NCBI GenBank assembly: GCA_934162535.1
Contig: CAKPJC010000006.1
Coordinates: 25,666-89,665, forward strand
Direction: 5' to 3'
Length of the DNA: 64,000 nucleotides
From: an uncultured Clostridia bacterium
GTDB lineage: Bacteria; Bacillota; Clostridia; TANB77; CAG-508
Below the pieces are notes generated by a model. It did not search any database, was not told the origin of the DNA, and was given only the letters and a program-made list of their open reading frames with translations. A program made the position numbers and the translations under genes. This document shows positions 26,179 through 35,630 of this stretch, one piece after another (within the stretch, counting starts at the first letter, position 1; every line of letters starts with the position of its first letter).

Positions 26179-28461
26179 TTATTCTATATAATTGTTTTTA
26201 AATAATAATTGATTTATTATGTTCATTTTTATTTTGTATATTAGTTTGTCAAAAAGTTTTTTTCCTTCTTTTTCGTATTCTTGTATTGGATTGTATCCAC
26301 CATATACTCTAAGTTCTATATTGTCTTTTAAATATTCCATTGTTTCTAAGTGCTCTATCCAGTTTTCATCTATTACTTTTAATATTCTCTGTTTCTCTAT
26401 TTCATGAAATTCTGTTTTTCCTATTTCATTTTCTTTCATTTTATATCTGTTATAAATCTTTTGTTCTAGTTCTTTTAGATTTTGTTCTCTTATATTTATT
26501 TTTTCATATTCTTCCAATTTTTGTTTTACTTTGTTTGATTTTTCTGTATTTTCTTTTATTATTTGCTCACAATAATAGTCTATAAAGTTTTTTATTGTTT
26601 TTTCAAATATTCCTTCTAATATTTGTTTTCTATCTCCATATATTATTCTTCTTTGTATGTTTAGCGTTTTGTCATAGTTTACCATTCTTTTTCTTGATGT
26701 ATAGTTTTTGTTTTCTGCTTCTTTTTGTGCCTTTTCTATCTCTTTTTTTATTGTTCTTGATTTTATTTCTTTTTTGCTTTTTATTTCTCTGTTTTTTCCA
26801 TATATTTTTATCAATTCATCTTCTAAACTAATATAAAATATACTTTCTCCTATTTGTCCTTGTCTGCCACTTCTCCCTCTTAGCTGTTCATCAATTCTCC
26901 TTGATTCATGTTTTTCTGTTCCTATTACTTTTAATCCTCCAGCTTTTATGACTTCATCTTGGTTTATTATTATGTTTGTTCCTCTTCCTGCCATGTTTGT
27001 GGCTATTGTTACTTTTCCAATTTGACCTGCTTGTTCCACTATTTTGGCTTCTTCTTTATCATTTTTTGCATTTAATATATTGTGTTTTATGTTTTCTTTT
27101 TTTAGTAATTTACTTAATTCTTCTGATTTTTCTATTGATATTGTTCCAATTAATACTGGTTGTCCCTTTTCTTGGCTCTTTTTTATTTCTTTTATTATTG
27201 CTTCTATTTTTTCTTGTTCTGCTCCATAAACTTTGTCTTTTCTGTCTTTCCTTTTGCTTTTTAGATTTCTTGGTATTTCTACTACATCTAGTCCATATAT
27301 TTCATTTAATTCTTTTTCTGCTGTTTTTGCTGTTCCTGTCATTCCTGATAATTTTTTATACATTTTGAAGTAGTTTTGTGTTGTTATACTTGCTACCATT
27401 GTTGAACTGTCATCTATTTTTAGTCCTTCTTTTGCCTCTATTGCTTCATGTAGTCCTTTTGTATACCTTTTTCCTTTCATTATTCTTCCTGTGTATTTAT
27501 CTATTATTTGTACATTTTTATCTTTTATTATATAGTCAACATCTTTTTCTAGTATGTTGTTCGCACATAGTGCTTGTTTTACAAGATTTATTGTTTCTAT
27601 GTTTTCTTTTTCATAAAAGTTTTTTAGATTATATTCTTTTTCTGCTTTTTTTATTCCTTTTTGTGTTAGTACTACTGTTTTGTATGTTTCATCAACTACA
27701 TAATCATATTTTTCGTTTTCTTCTAATTGTTTTTTGTCTTTTGGATTTTCTTTTATTATCCTGATCCCTTTTAAGCTTTTTACGAATTTGTCGGCTTTTA
27801 TATATGGTTTTTCATCATTTTTTGCTTTTCTATTTGATATTATCATTGGTGTTTGCGCTTCATCTATTAATATACTATCTGCTTCGTCTATTATTGCATA
27901 ATTTAGTTCTCTTTGCACTATTTCTTCTTTATTTCTTGCTATATTGTCTCTTAGATAATCAAACCCAAATTCAGTGTTTGTTCCATATGTTACTTCTTTT
28001 TGGTATTGTTTTTTTCTTTCTTCTGTTGTCATGTCTTGGTCTATTATTCCTACTGTTATTCCTAAGTATTCTAATATTTTTCCTACTTCATTGTAGTCTC
28101 TCTGGGCTAAGTATTCATTTGTCGTTATTATGTGTACTCCTTTTCCTTCTAGTGCATTTAGGTATGCAGGAAGAACAGCTGTTAATGTCTTTCCTTCTCC
28201 TGCTTTTATTTCAGCTATTCTTCCTTGATTTAGTATGTATCCTCCTTCTATTTGCACATCATATAGAGTTTTTCCTGTTATTATTTTTGTTCCTCTTTTG
28301 GCTATTGCATACGCTTCTGGTAATATTTCTTCTAGCTCTATTTTTTCTTGTTGTATCTTTTTCTTTAGTTCTTCTGTCTTTTCTTTTATTTGTTGTTCAT
28401 TGTATTGGCTTATTTCTTTTTCATGTTTTTTTATTTTTTCTAGTATTTTTTTGTTTTTCAT
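26179..28461 (-). CDS. secA2: SecA2-like preprotein translocase ATPase
   Basis: 760 residues. DEAD motor motifs: GRIAEIKAGEGKTLTA (Walker A), IIDEADSILIDEAQTPMIIS (Walker B) and AGRGTNI...EQLRGRSGRQGQIG (helicase motif VI). The protein ends LLFKNNYIE with no Cys-rich zinc/SecB-binding tail and is shorter than housekeeping SecA (about 830-900), which suggests an accessory SecA2. It lies 27 bp after the two secreted pilin-Hint genes, so it may export them. No SecY2 or Asp proteins are nearby, so this is not a classical accessory Sec island. The presence of a housekeeping SecA elsewhere is assumed. Confidence 0.85.
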   Translation of the reverse strand: MKNKKILEKIKKHEKEISQYNEQQIKEKTEELKKKIQQEKIELEEILPEAYAIAKRGTKIITGKTLYDVQIEGGYILNQGRIAEIKAGEGKTLTAVLPAYLNALEGKGVHIITTNEYLAQRDYNEVGKILEYLGITVGIIDQDMTTEERKKQYQKEVTYGTNTEFGFDYLRDNIARNKEEIVQRELNYAIIDEADSILIDEAQTPMIISNRKAKNDEKPYIKADKFVKSLKGIRIIKENPKDKKQLEENEKYDYVVDETYKTVVLTQKGIKKAEKEYNLKNFYEKENIETINLVKQALCANNILEKDVDYIIKDKNVQIIDKYTGRIMKGKRYTKGLHEAIEAKEGLKIDDSSTMVASITTQNYFKMYKKLSGMTGTAKTAEKELNEIYGLDVVEIPRNLKSKRKDRKDKVYGAEQEKIEAIIKEIKKSQEKGQPVLIGTISIEKSEELSKLLKKENIKHNILNAKNDKEEAKIVEQAGQIGKVTIATNMAGRGTNIIINQDEVIKAGGLKVIGTEKHESRRIDEQLRGRSGRQGQIGESIFYISLEDELIKIYGKNREIKSKKEIKSRTIKKEIEKAQKEAENKNYTSRKRMVNYDKTLNIQRRIIYGDRKQILEGIFEKTIKNFIDYYCEQIIKENTEKSNKVKQKLEEYEKINIREQNLKELEQKIYNRYKMKENEIGKTEFHEIEKQRILKVIDENWIEHLETMEYLKDNIELRVYGGYNPIQEYEKEGKKLFDKLIYKIKMNIINQLLFKNNYIE

Positions 28462-28488
28462 TATTACCTTCTCTTCTACAATATTTCT

Positions 28489-30270
28489 TTACTTTTCCAT
28501 ATTTATTATTCTTTGTACATATTCTTCTAGTGTGTTTGTGTGTTTTACATCATTGCCTTTGTTTATTTCTTTTGGTTGTTCTGCTAGTCTTAGTCCATTG
28601 AAGTATTTGTCTGGTATGTTTTTGTATTCTTCTCTTTTTACTAGCTCTCTATCATCTTTTATGAATTTCATATCTTTTATTTCATATAAATTGTTTAGTC
28701 TTAATGATGTTAGTATTCCATTTGCAAATAGGTTCATATGGTAATCTGTTATTATGTTGTAGTATTCTATTTTTTCATGTATTACTTCTCTTTCAGTTAT
28801 TCTTGTTGTCGTTCCATCTTCTAAAAATACTCTTGTTCCTAGTGGTGTGTCTTGTTCGTTCATTCCATATAAAAATTTTTGTTTATCTATATTGAATACT
28901 CTATGGTCTCCGATTGTTTTTAGTTCTCTTCCATCTTCAAATTTTATATTGTTGTATTCATTTGCTTCTTGTACTTTTTTTATCCATAGTGGTTTTGCTG
29001 TTGAGAAACATCCATTGTCAAAATCCCATACTAGTAGCTGGTCTTCATATGTTATGTCTTCTATATTTTTGGTTGTGTGATTTGCTAGTGTGATTTTAGT
29101 TCCTTTGGCTAGACAAAGGTAACCCCATACATCTATTGTTGTATTGTCTTGTATTTCAACTATTTCTCCATTCTTTTTTTGTACATTAAAACTTATTGTT
29201 AAATTTAACTCATTAGTAATAGTAGTAATATTATTTTTATCACGCCAATGTTCTGTTATTAACTCTCCACTTTTTGTTAATTTCGCAGCTGCTCCTGCAA
29301 AAGAAAATCTTATTGTTCCATTCTCATCTTCTTCTGGCACAATTCCAGTAAAAAATTGAATTTCTATCTTTGTTGCCTTTACATTCCCCATATATTCATA
29401 TTTATATATTTGAAATTCTCCTTTTGTTTTACTCTCATCTACAAGTGTTTTACCATTTAGTGGATTTTTAATTCCTAGCATATTTGCATATAGTGTTGTA
29501 TTCTTACTTACTTTATCTCCTGCATTTGCTTCTTTTGTACATTCTTCGTCATAGTACCAGCCATCAAATACCTGTGCTGTTTCTTTTGGCTCTTCTGTAG
29601 GGTATATTACTGTACTACTTTTTATCTCTTTATATTGATTTCCATTTACCATAAATGCAATTTTATATTCACAAGCTTTCCATTTAGGATATAATGTTAT
29701 ATCTGCTGTTAATTTTGCTCCTTCAACAGCTTCACTAGTTAGTTCTGTATCATAATACCAACCAGCAAAATCCATTCCATCTGTTACAGGTGGTGTTCTT
29801 GGGAATTCTACTTGTGTTGCTTTTATTGTTTTATATATTTGGTCTTTTCCCATAAATGATATTGTAAATATTGTTGTCATTACTAATATCCCTATTTTGC
29901 CTAACCATTCCTTTTCTTTTGCTGTTGTTGTTCCATCATTATATCTTAATTCATTATCTTGTATAACAAATTTTTCAGCATCTTCATCGCTTATTCCTTT
30001 TATTATTTTCTTTATTTCTTCTGGCGTTTCAGCATATATCCTTACTTCTTCTCCTGCATAACTTTGCTCTTCTTTTGTTGTAATGTATTCATTTAATTCT
30101 GTTTGATAGTCTCTTATTTTTACACTGTATTTGGCATATTTTGTGTCATTTAGTATTCCATCTTTTCCTTTTATTGCTTTTAATGATATACTTGCTAGTA
30201 TTAATAATACTATTATAGTTATTATTAATGCTATTAGCGTTATTCCTTTATTATTTTTTGTTTTTCTCAT
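28489..30270 (-). CDS. Pilin-like protein with InlB-type repeats and a C-terminal Hint domain (2)
   Basis: 593 residues. The leader MRKTKNNKGITLIALIITII is prepilin-like. Two Listeria-Bacteroides (InlB_B/Flg_new) repeats follow (PPVTDGMDFAGWYYDTELTS at about 150; a second ending KNTTLYA). A passenger domain of about 110 residues comes next. The Hint domain begins at Cys ~386 (CLAKGTKITLANHTTKNIED) and includes LKTIGDHRVF and YYNIITDYHMNLFANGILTS. The canonical C-terminal HN plus nucleophile of inteins is absent, so thioester formation at the Cys with cleavage or transfer is more likely than splicing. A 76-residue tail follows. Surface, autoprocessing role inferred. Confidence 0.8.
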   Translation of the reverse strand: MRKTKNNKGITLIALIITIIVLLILASISLKAIKGKDGILNDTKYAKYSVKIRDYQTELNEYITTKEEQSYAGEEVRIYAETPEEIKKIIKGISDEDAEKFVIQDNELRYNDGTTTAKEKEWLGKIGILVMTTIFTISFMGKDQIYKTIKATQVEFPRTPPVTDGMDFAGWYYDTELTSEAVEGAKLTADITLYPKWKACEYKIAFMVNGNQYKEIKSSTVIYPTEEPKETAQVFDGWYYDEECTKEANAGDKVSKNTTLYANMLGIKNPLNGKTLVDESKTKGEFQIYKYEYMGNVKATKIEIQFFTGIVPEEDENGTIRFSFAGAAAKLTKSGELITEHWRDKNNITTITNELNLTISFNVQKKNGEIVEIQDNTTIDVWGYLCLAKGTKITLANHTTKNIEDITYEDQLLVWDFDNGCFSTAKPLWIKKVQEANEYNNIKFEDGRELKTIGDHRVFNIDKQKFLYGMNEQDTPLGTRVFLEDGTTTRITEREVIHEKIEYYNIITDYHMNLFANGILTSLRLNNLYEIKDMKFIKDDRELVKREEYKNIPDKYFNGLRLAEQPKEINKGNDVKHTNTLEEYVQRIINMEK

Positions 30271-30367
30271 ATTTTTTTCCTCTTTTGATTTTATATTTAT
30301 ATAATATCAAATTAATTTGATTGTTTCTAATATCTTTTTATTATAAAATTCTCTTTCACAATGTTTT

Positions 30368-32260
30368 TTACTTTTCCATATTTATTATTCTTTGTACATA
30401 TTCTTCTAGTGTATTTGTGTGTTTTACATCATTGCCTTTGTTTATTTCTTTTGGTTGTTCTGCTAGTCTTAGTCCATTGAAGTATTTGTCTGGTATGTTT
30501 TTGTATTCTTCTCTTTTTACTAGCTCTCTATCATCTTTTATGAATTTCATATCTTTTATTTCATATAAATTGTTTAGTCTTAATGATGTTAGTATTCCAT
30601 TTGCAAATAGGTTCATATGGTAATCTGTTATTATATTGTAGTATTCTATTTTTTCATGTATTACTTCTCTTTCAGTTATTCTCGTTGTCGCTCCATCTTC
30701 TAAAAACACTTTTGTTCCTAGTGGTGTGTCTTGTTCGTTCATTGTATATGTGAATCTTTGTGAATCCATATTGAATATTCTATGGTCTACTACTGTTTTT
30801 AGTTCTCTTCCATCTTCAAATTTTATATAGTTGTATTCGTTTGCTTCTTGTACTTTTTTTATCCATAATGGTTTTGCTGTTGAGAAACATCCATTGTCAA
30901 AGTCCCATACTAGTAGTTGGTCTTCATATGTTATGTCTTCTATGTTTTTGGTTGTATAATTTGCTAGAGTTATTTTTGTTCCTTTGGCTAAACAATATTG
31001 GTGTGTCCATACAAAAAAGTAATCAGTATCAGTAGTTCCATCTTCAAATGTACATTCAATTACAAAACGTTCCGTCATTATTGCTGGAGTATCTGGAATA
31101 AGCATTATGTTTCCATCATTTGCAAATTCGCATTTGGTTTTATATTTAGTACTTTCTTCCCATGCTTTTCCCGATAAAGTTGTATTCTCCTTAATAGTAA
31201 CATTTGTTATTTTGCTACTTCCTGTATACTGATAAATTTTTTCTTTAGTAGTAGCTCCCCATAATTCACCTCCAATTTTTACATATGAAGGATACTTATC
31301 TATTACTTCAAAAAAAACACTTTCTGAGTATTTATTTTTTAATTCTATATATTCATCTTGATTGTTAACTTTATGCCATATTGCATCTCCATATTTTTCT
31401 CCAAGTACACCTCCTCCCGTTTCCCAATAAAAGTATGCTCCATCTAACTTATTGGTTATATAACTACTCCAATTAGAATAAACCTTTATACTTCGTGTTA
31501 TCGTATCTCCTTCTTTTACTTGATTAGTACAAGCCTCATCATAATACCAACCAGTAAATTTCCTATTTTCTTTTGTTGGTTCATTATCTGGGAATTTTAT
31601 AGTATTTCCTTTTACCTTTGTAAATACTTGATTTCCAACCATATATGTTGCTGTATTTACTGCAACTGCCCATTTAGGATATAATGTTATATCTGCTGTT
31701 AATTTTTCTCCTTCAACAGCTTCACTAGTTAGTTCTGTATCATAATACCAACCAGCAAAATCCATTCCATCTGTTACAGGTGGTGTTCTTGGGAATTCTA
31801 CTTGTGTTGCTTTTATTGTTTTATATATTTGGTCTTTTCCCATAAATGATATTGTAAATATTGTTGTCATTACTAATATCCCTATTTTGCCTAACCATTC
31901 CTTTTCTTTTGCTGTTGTTGTTCCATCATTATATCTTAATTCATTATCTTGTATAACAAATTTTTCAGCATCTTCATCGCTTATTCCTTTTATTATTTTC
32001 TTTATTTCTTCTGGCGTTTCAGCATATATCCTTACTTCTTCTCCTGCATAACTTTGCTCTTCTTTTGTTGTAATGTATTCATTTAATTCTGTTTGATAGT
32101 CTCTTATTTTTACACTGTATTTGGCATATTTTGTGTCATTCAGTATTCCATCTTTTCCTTTTATTGCTTTTAATGATACACTTGCTAATATTAATAATAC
32201 TATTATTGTAATTATTAAAGCTATTAGTGTTATTCCTTTATTATTTTTTGTTTTTCTCAT
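30368..32260 (-). CDS. Pilin-like protein with InlB-type repeats and a C-terminal Hint domain (1)
   Basis: 630 residues from the start set by GAGGAG before MRKTKNNKG. The first ~190 residues and the last ~220 (Hint domain plus tail, from CLAKGTKITLANYTTKNIED at about 423) are nearly identical to the next gene, while the passenger (about 245-420: SSYITNKLDGAYFYWETGGG to FFVWTHQY) is unrelated. The two constant blocks around a swapped centre suggest domain exchange. The pair plus secA2 form one probable operon. The final Hint residues lack HN here too. Confidence 0.8.
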   Translation of the reverse strand: MRKTKNNKGITLIALIITIIVLLILASVSLKAIKGKDGILNDTKYAKYSVKIRDYQTELNEYITTKEEQSYAGEEVRIYAETPEEIKKIIKGISDEDAEKFVIQDNELRYNDGTTTAKEKEWLGKIGILVMTTIFTISFMGKDQIYKTIKATQVEFPRTPPVTDGMDFAGWYYDTELTSEAVEGEKLTADITLYPKWAVAVNTATYMVGNQVFTKVKGNTIKFPDNEPTKENRKFTGWYYDEACTNQVKEGDTITRSIKVYSNWSSYITNKLDGAYFYWETGGGVLGEKYGDAIWHKVNNQDEYIELKNKYSESVFFEVIDKYPSYVKIGGELWGATTKEKIYQYTGSSKITNVTIKENTTLSGKAWEESTKYKTKCEFANDGNIMLIPDTPAIMTERFVIECTFEDGTTDTDYFFVWTHQYCLAKGTKITLANYTTKNIEDITYEDQLLVWDFDNGCFSTAKPLWIKKVQEANEYNYIKFEDGRELKTVVDHRIFNMDSQRFTYTMNEQDTPLGTKVFLEDGATTRITEREVIHEKIEYYNIITDYHMNLFANGILTSLRLNNLYEIKDMKFIKDDRELVKREEYKNIPDKYFNGLRLAEQPKEINKGNDVKHTNTLEEYVQRIINMEK

Positions 32261-32339
32261 ATTTTTTTCTCCTCTTTTGATTTTATATTTATATAATATC
32301 AATAAATTTTATCATAGTCAATAAATACATAAACTCAGT

Positions 32340-33291
32340 TTAAGGTTTTAATGCTGTAATTGGTATAACATAAATTCCATCAGGTCTTTTTACAACTGCA
32401 TCATATAGTCCACATATTACACACATAAATTTAGGCTTTACCTCAGCTAATTCATAAAATCTTTTTAGACTAGCAACTGCTTCTTCTTCTTTATTAGCTC
32501 CTAGCTTTATTTCTATTGCTCCATATTCTCCATCAGCTATTTCTATTATTGCATCAACCTCTATTCCTGTATCATTCTCCCTGTAATGATATAGCTTAGC
32601 TCCTATACTCTCTGCATATATTTTTAAATCTCTTTCACATAAAGCTTCAAAATATAATCCCATTGTTTCTAAGTCATTTATTAGTTTTTCAGGTGTTATA
32701 TTCAAAATAGCACACCCTAATGACGGGTCTACAAAATGTCTTTTTGGGTTTTTGCCAACATTCATTCTTGAACGTATTTTATACATAAATGAATTTTGGT
32801 TTTCAATTAAATGCAATCTATCTAGCACATCCAGGTAATCTGTGACTGTATTTCTGCTTATTGTTACATCTTCTTCTGTAATGTTATCGTCTATCTCTTT
32901 CATTAATACATTATTACTAGAAATAGTACTCTCATTTCTAGCAAGAGATCTTAATAGCATCTCCATCTTTTGTCTATCCCTTTTTACTCCATCTATATCT
33001 ATGATGTCTTTATCTAATACTGCCTCAATATAACTTTTAGCTATTTTCATTGCACCAGCTATACTAATATCGATTGTTTCTGGCCATCCACCTCTTACTA
33101 TTAATTCAGCTATTCTTTGTAGTTCAGTCTTTCTTACTAGCTGGTTTTTTACTTTATTTTGAAATAATTCTTGTAAAGAAACTTCTCCACCATTTTGGAC
33201 CTTCTATACTAATTGCTCCAAATATTTCTAAATTTTCCTCTATTGATTTATCTATTAATCTCGGCATATATCCGTTTTTAGTTAATTTCAT
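32340..33291 (-). pseudogene. Decayed DUF4143 / AAA_14 ATP-binding protein
   Basis: The gene starts with the standard family N-terminus (MKLTKNGYMPRLIDKSIEEN then LEIFGAISIEGPKW). At the next residue, where GKTW of the Walker A loop should follow, the sequence jumps to GEVSLQELFQNKVKNQLVRK in another frame. An internal deletion of the ATPase core has therefore caused a frameshift. The DUF4143 C-terminus from MKIAKSYIEAVLDKDIIDID (33050-32340) is open and ends with the PD-(D/E)XK-like EVDAIIEI..EIKLG. A promoter-like TTGAAA/TATTCT pair is upstream, with 23-bp repeats beyond it. Almost certainly nonfunctional as an ATPase. Confidence 0.8.
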
Positions 33292-33346
33292 AAAACCACC
33301 AACTCATTTCAAGAATATCATATCTTTTTATCTTTTTCAATAGTTA

Positions 33347-33408
33347 TTGTGCGATTTTTGACCATTTCGTTGTGCAGTTTTTGAGTAATTTGTTGTGCAA
33401 TTTTTGAC
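33347..33408. repeat. Three 23-bp direct repeats upstream of the DUF4143 pseudogene
   Basis: Units TTGTGCGATTTTTGACCATT+TCG, TTGTGCAGTTTTTGAGTAAT+TTG and a partial TTGTGCAATTTTTGAC start at 33347, 33370 and 33393. Exact 23-bp spacing and position just upstream of a -35-like TTGAAA suggest an operator for the lost gene. Confidence 0.65.
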
Positions 33409-33419
33409 TTTTTTTGCAC

Positions 33420-33452
33420 AAATAAGGAGAAAGCTCGACTTTCTCCTTATTT
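33420..33452 (-). terminator. Terminator after secF
   Basis: A 14-bp perfect stem (AATAAGGAGAAAG with CTTTCTCCTTATT, plus one further pair) with a CTCGA loop, directly after the secF stop. Confidence 0.7.
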
Positions 33453-33454
33453 CC

Positions 33455-34123
33455 TTATTGTTTATTTTCTTCTTGTTCATTTTTTACATTCTCTCTATCT
33501 TTTTCATTTGCTTTTGTTACATATAAAATTGTGATTACATACATTGCTAATACAAGTACTGGTGTAAAATCTCCAACTGGTATCCTTGTTATCGCTATAA
33601 TACTTAACAATACACTTTCACTAACTATTGGAATAAATACTGTTCTTCCTAATAGTTTTAATAACCCTATTTTATAATATCTTATTAGCATATATGCTAA
33701 TACTATTAATGCTGATATTGCAAATGGCATAATATAATGTTTATACATGTCTGTTATTGTAAATTCAGGTATAATTGTTATTGCTGTGTTTTCTGCTGTT
33801 TGTTTAAATTCATAGTTTTCTTTTATTTTATTTACTATCTCATTTTTTTGTTCCTCTGTTATACTTGGAGCTTTTATTGTTACCATATCTGAATATATCT
33901 CAACTGTTTCTACTACATTGCTTTTCCCTAATATATCATTTGCGATTTGTTTTACTTTTTCTCTATCAAATTCTTGCTCTATATATACATCAAAACTTTG
34001 CAATTCTTGATAATTTAATTGTTTATTAAATCCTATTGATGCTGTTACTATTATTCCTGCAATAATAATTATTAGTATTATTGCTATACAAATCTTTTTA
34101 TTGTTCTTCATTATTTCTTCCAT
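33455..34123 (-). CDS. secF: Divergent SecF-like protein-export subunit
   Basis: 222 residues, shorter than typical SecF (about 290-310). A first membrane helix (about 9-30), a periplasmic domain with LQSFDVYIEQEFDREKVKQI and NVVETVEIYSDMVTIK, then hydrophobic helices from residue 130. The SecF hallmark VMSVGTDFNSI-type segment is not recognisable, and the C-terminus is reduced. Its place after secD and the HD and YrzE-like genes supports the identification. Predicted to help late stages of Sec export together with SecD. Confidence 0.65.
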   Translation of the reverse strand: MEEIMKNNKKICIAIILIIIIAGIIVTASIGFNKQLNYQELQSFDVYIEQEFDREKVKQIANDILGKSNVVETVEIYSDMVTIKAPSITEEQKNEIVNKIKENYEFKQTAENTAITIIPEFTITDMYKHYIMPFAISALIVLAYMLIRYYKIGLLKLLGRTVFIPIVSESVLLSIIAITRIPVGDFTPVLVLAMYVITILYVTKANEKDRENVKNEQEENKQ

Positions 34124-34136
34124 TTATTATTGCCTC

Positions 34137-35618
34137 CTAGTTACTTTCTTTTAATTCCAATAGTGTTTTTGTTACTATTATATTATATAGTGGAATTAGT
34201 ATTATTCCCCAGAACATTATTAGTCCGAAGCTACTTAAACTTGTCCATCCTGAGAAGCAGAATGTTATTGATATTATTGCTATTGGTATTAGCTTCCATA
34301 TTTGGTCTTTGAATGTTGTTTTAAATGCTTCATTTAACATGTTCATTTTTTGTACTTTTTCTAATATTGATTTATTTATACTTAGGTTTATTAATAATGT
34401 TAATATTATTGCCCCAATTCCTTCTATTGAAATTAATACATTTGTGTATCTTATTAATAATGAAAATACTGCCATAAATCCTATAAATGATATTGCGCTT
34501 AATATTCCTTTTCCTTTGTATTTTATTGATAATGCTACTAATACTACTAGTAGTATCGCTAACATTATTATTGCAAATGTTATTATTTGTTTTTCAGATA
34601 TTTCAGAGTATACATATCTATTGTTTTCTATTTCATATTCTACTGGATATTTACCAGAATTTATTAACATTGTTAGTTCTGCTGATTTTGACATATTGTT
34701 GTTTATTGATGTATTATTTGCTGTTTTACTTCCTATTTTTACTGTTATTTTGTTTTTTTCTATTTTGTCAATTTTATATTCTGTTCCTGCAATTGTTAGT
34801 TTAGATATTTTTTTTGTTTCTTCTTTTGATTCTTCATTATTTGTTTGTTCTGCGTTTTCATTTTTTTCCGTGCTTTCAGCACTTCCATCTGTTTCTGTTG
34901 TTTCTGTTCCGTCTGTACTGTTTTTGTCTGTGCTTGTTTCTTTTTGTGCATTTTCTATTTCTTCTATCTCATTTGATAAAAATGCATAATTTGCTGTTTC
35001 TTGTTCAAGTTTAGCTTGTCCTTCTTTTGTTAGTTCTAGTTCAAGATATACTTGATATTCTCCACTCATGTTTGATTTGTAGTCATATTTTGCTTTTTTT
35101 ATCATTGAGTCATTTATTATTTCTGTTCCAGCATCTTTGTCTGTTATTTCAACTTTGTTTTCTGCTGTTAAATAATATGCATATGTGTCTGTTGTTTTGT
35201 CTTCTGCAAGTTCTACTCTTATTTTTCCATCTTCTTCATTTAATGCAACATTATAGTCTTGTGCTTTTAATTCTTTTAGTCTTTTTTCAACTGTCTTTTT
35301 TACTGTTTGATAATTATTTATTCTTTCCTGTTTTGCTTCTTCTGTTTCTTCTGTAGTATCTTTAGCTGTTTCTGTTCCTTCTTCTTGATTTTCCTCTGTA
35401 TTTTCAGTTGTTTGTTCTGTTGCAGTATCTTCTGCTTCTTTTACTTTTAGGTCTATTATTCTTTTTCCTTCAAGTTCTTTGCTTAGTGCATAGTCTTTTA
35501 CTTTGTTTTCCATTCTATTTTGATTTTTTACATATATTCCTGCAAAGGCTATTAATGTTACTAATACTATTGCTAATATTATACTTGTTATTTTTACTTT
35601 TTTCATTTTTGTTTCCAT
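34137..35618 (-). CDS. secD: Divergent SecD-like protein-export subunit
   Basis: 493 residues. The N-terminal membrane anchor, a Thr/Glu-rich insert (about 65-95, TEQTTENTEENQEEGTETAK), the P1 periplasmic domain (YYLTAENKVEITDKDAGTEI, ELELTKEGQAKLEQETANYA) and a C-terminal helix bundle match SecD. In the helix normally reading GMAVDANVLIFERI, this protein has LLINLSINKSILEKV: the functionally essential Asp (D519 in E. coli) aligns with Ser, while Asn and Glu of the motif are kept. The proton-coupling mechanism may therefore differ or be lost. Tightly linked to secF (13 bp). Confidence 0.75.
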   Translation of the reverse strand: METKMKKVKITSIILAIVLVTLIAFAGIYVKNQNRMENKVKDYALSKELEGKRIIDLKVKEAEDTATEQTTENTEENQEEGTETAKDTTEETEEAKQERINNYQTVKKTVEKRLKELKAQDYNVALNEEDGKIRVELAEDKTTDTYAYYLTAENKVEITDKDAGTEIINDSMIKKAKYDYKSNMSGEYQVYLELELTKEGQAKLEQETANYAFLSNEIEEIENAQKETSTDKNSTDGTETTETDGSAESTEKNENAEQTNNEESKEETKKISKLTIAGTEYKIDKIEKNKITVKIGSKTANNTSINNNMSKSAELTMLINSGKYPVEYEIENNRYVYSEISEKQIITFAIIMLAILLVVLVALSIKYKGKGILSAISFIGFMAVFSLLIRYTNVLISIEGIGAIILTLLINLSINKSILEKVQKMNMLNEAFKTTFKDQIWKLIPIAIISITFCFSGWTSLSSFGLIMFWGIILIPLYNIIVTKTLLELKESN

Positions 35619-35630
35619 TCCTTCCTCTTT

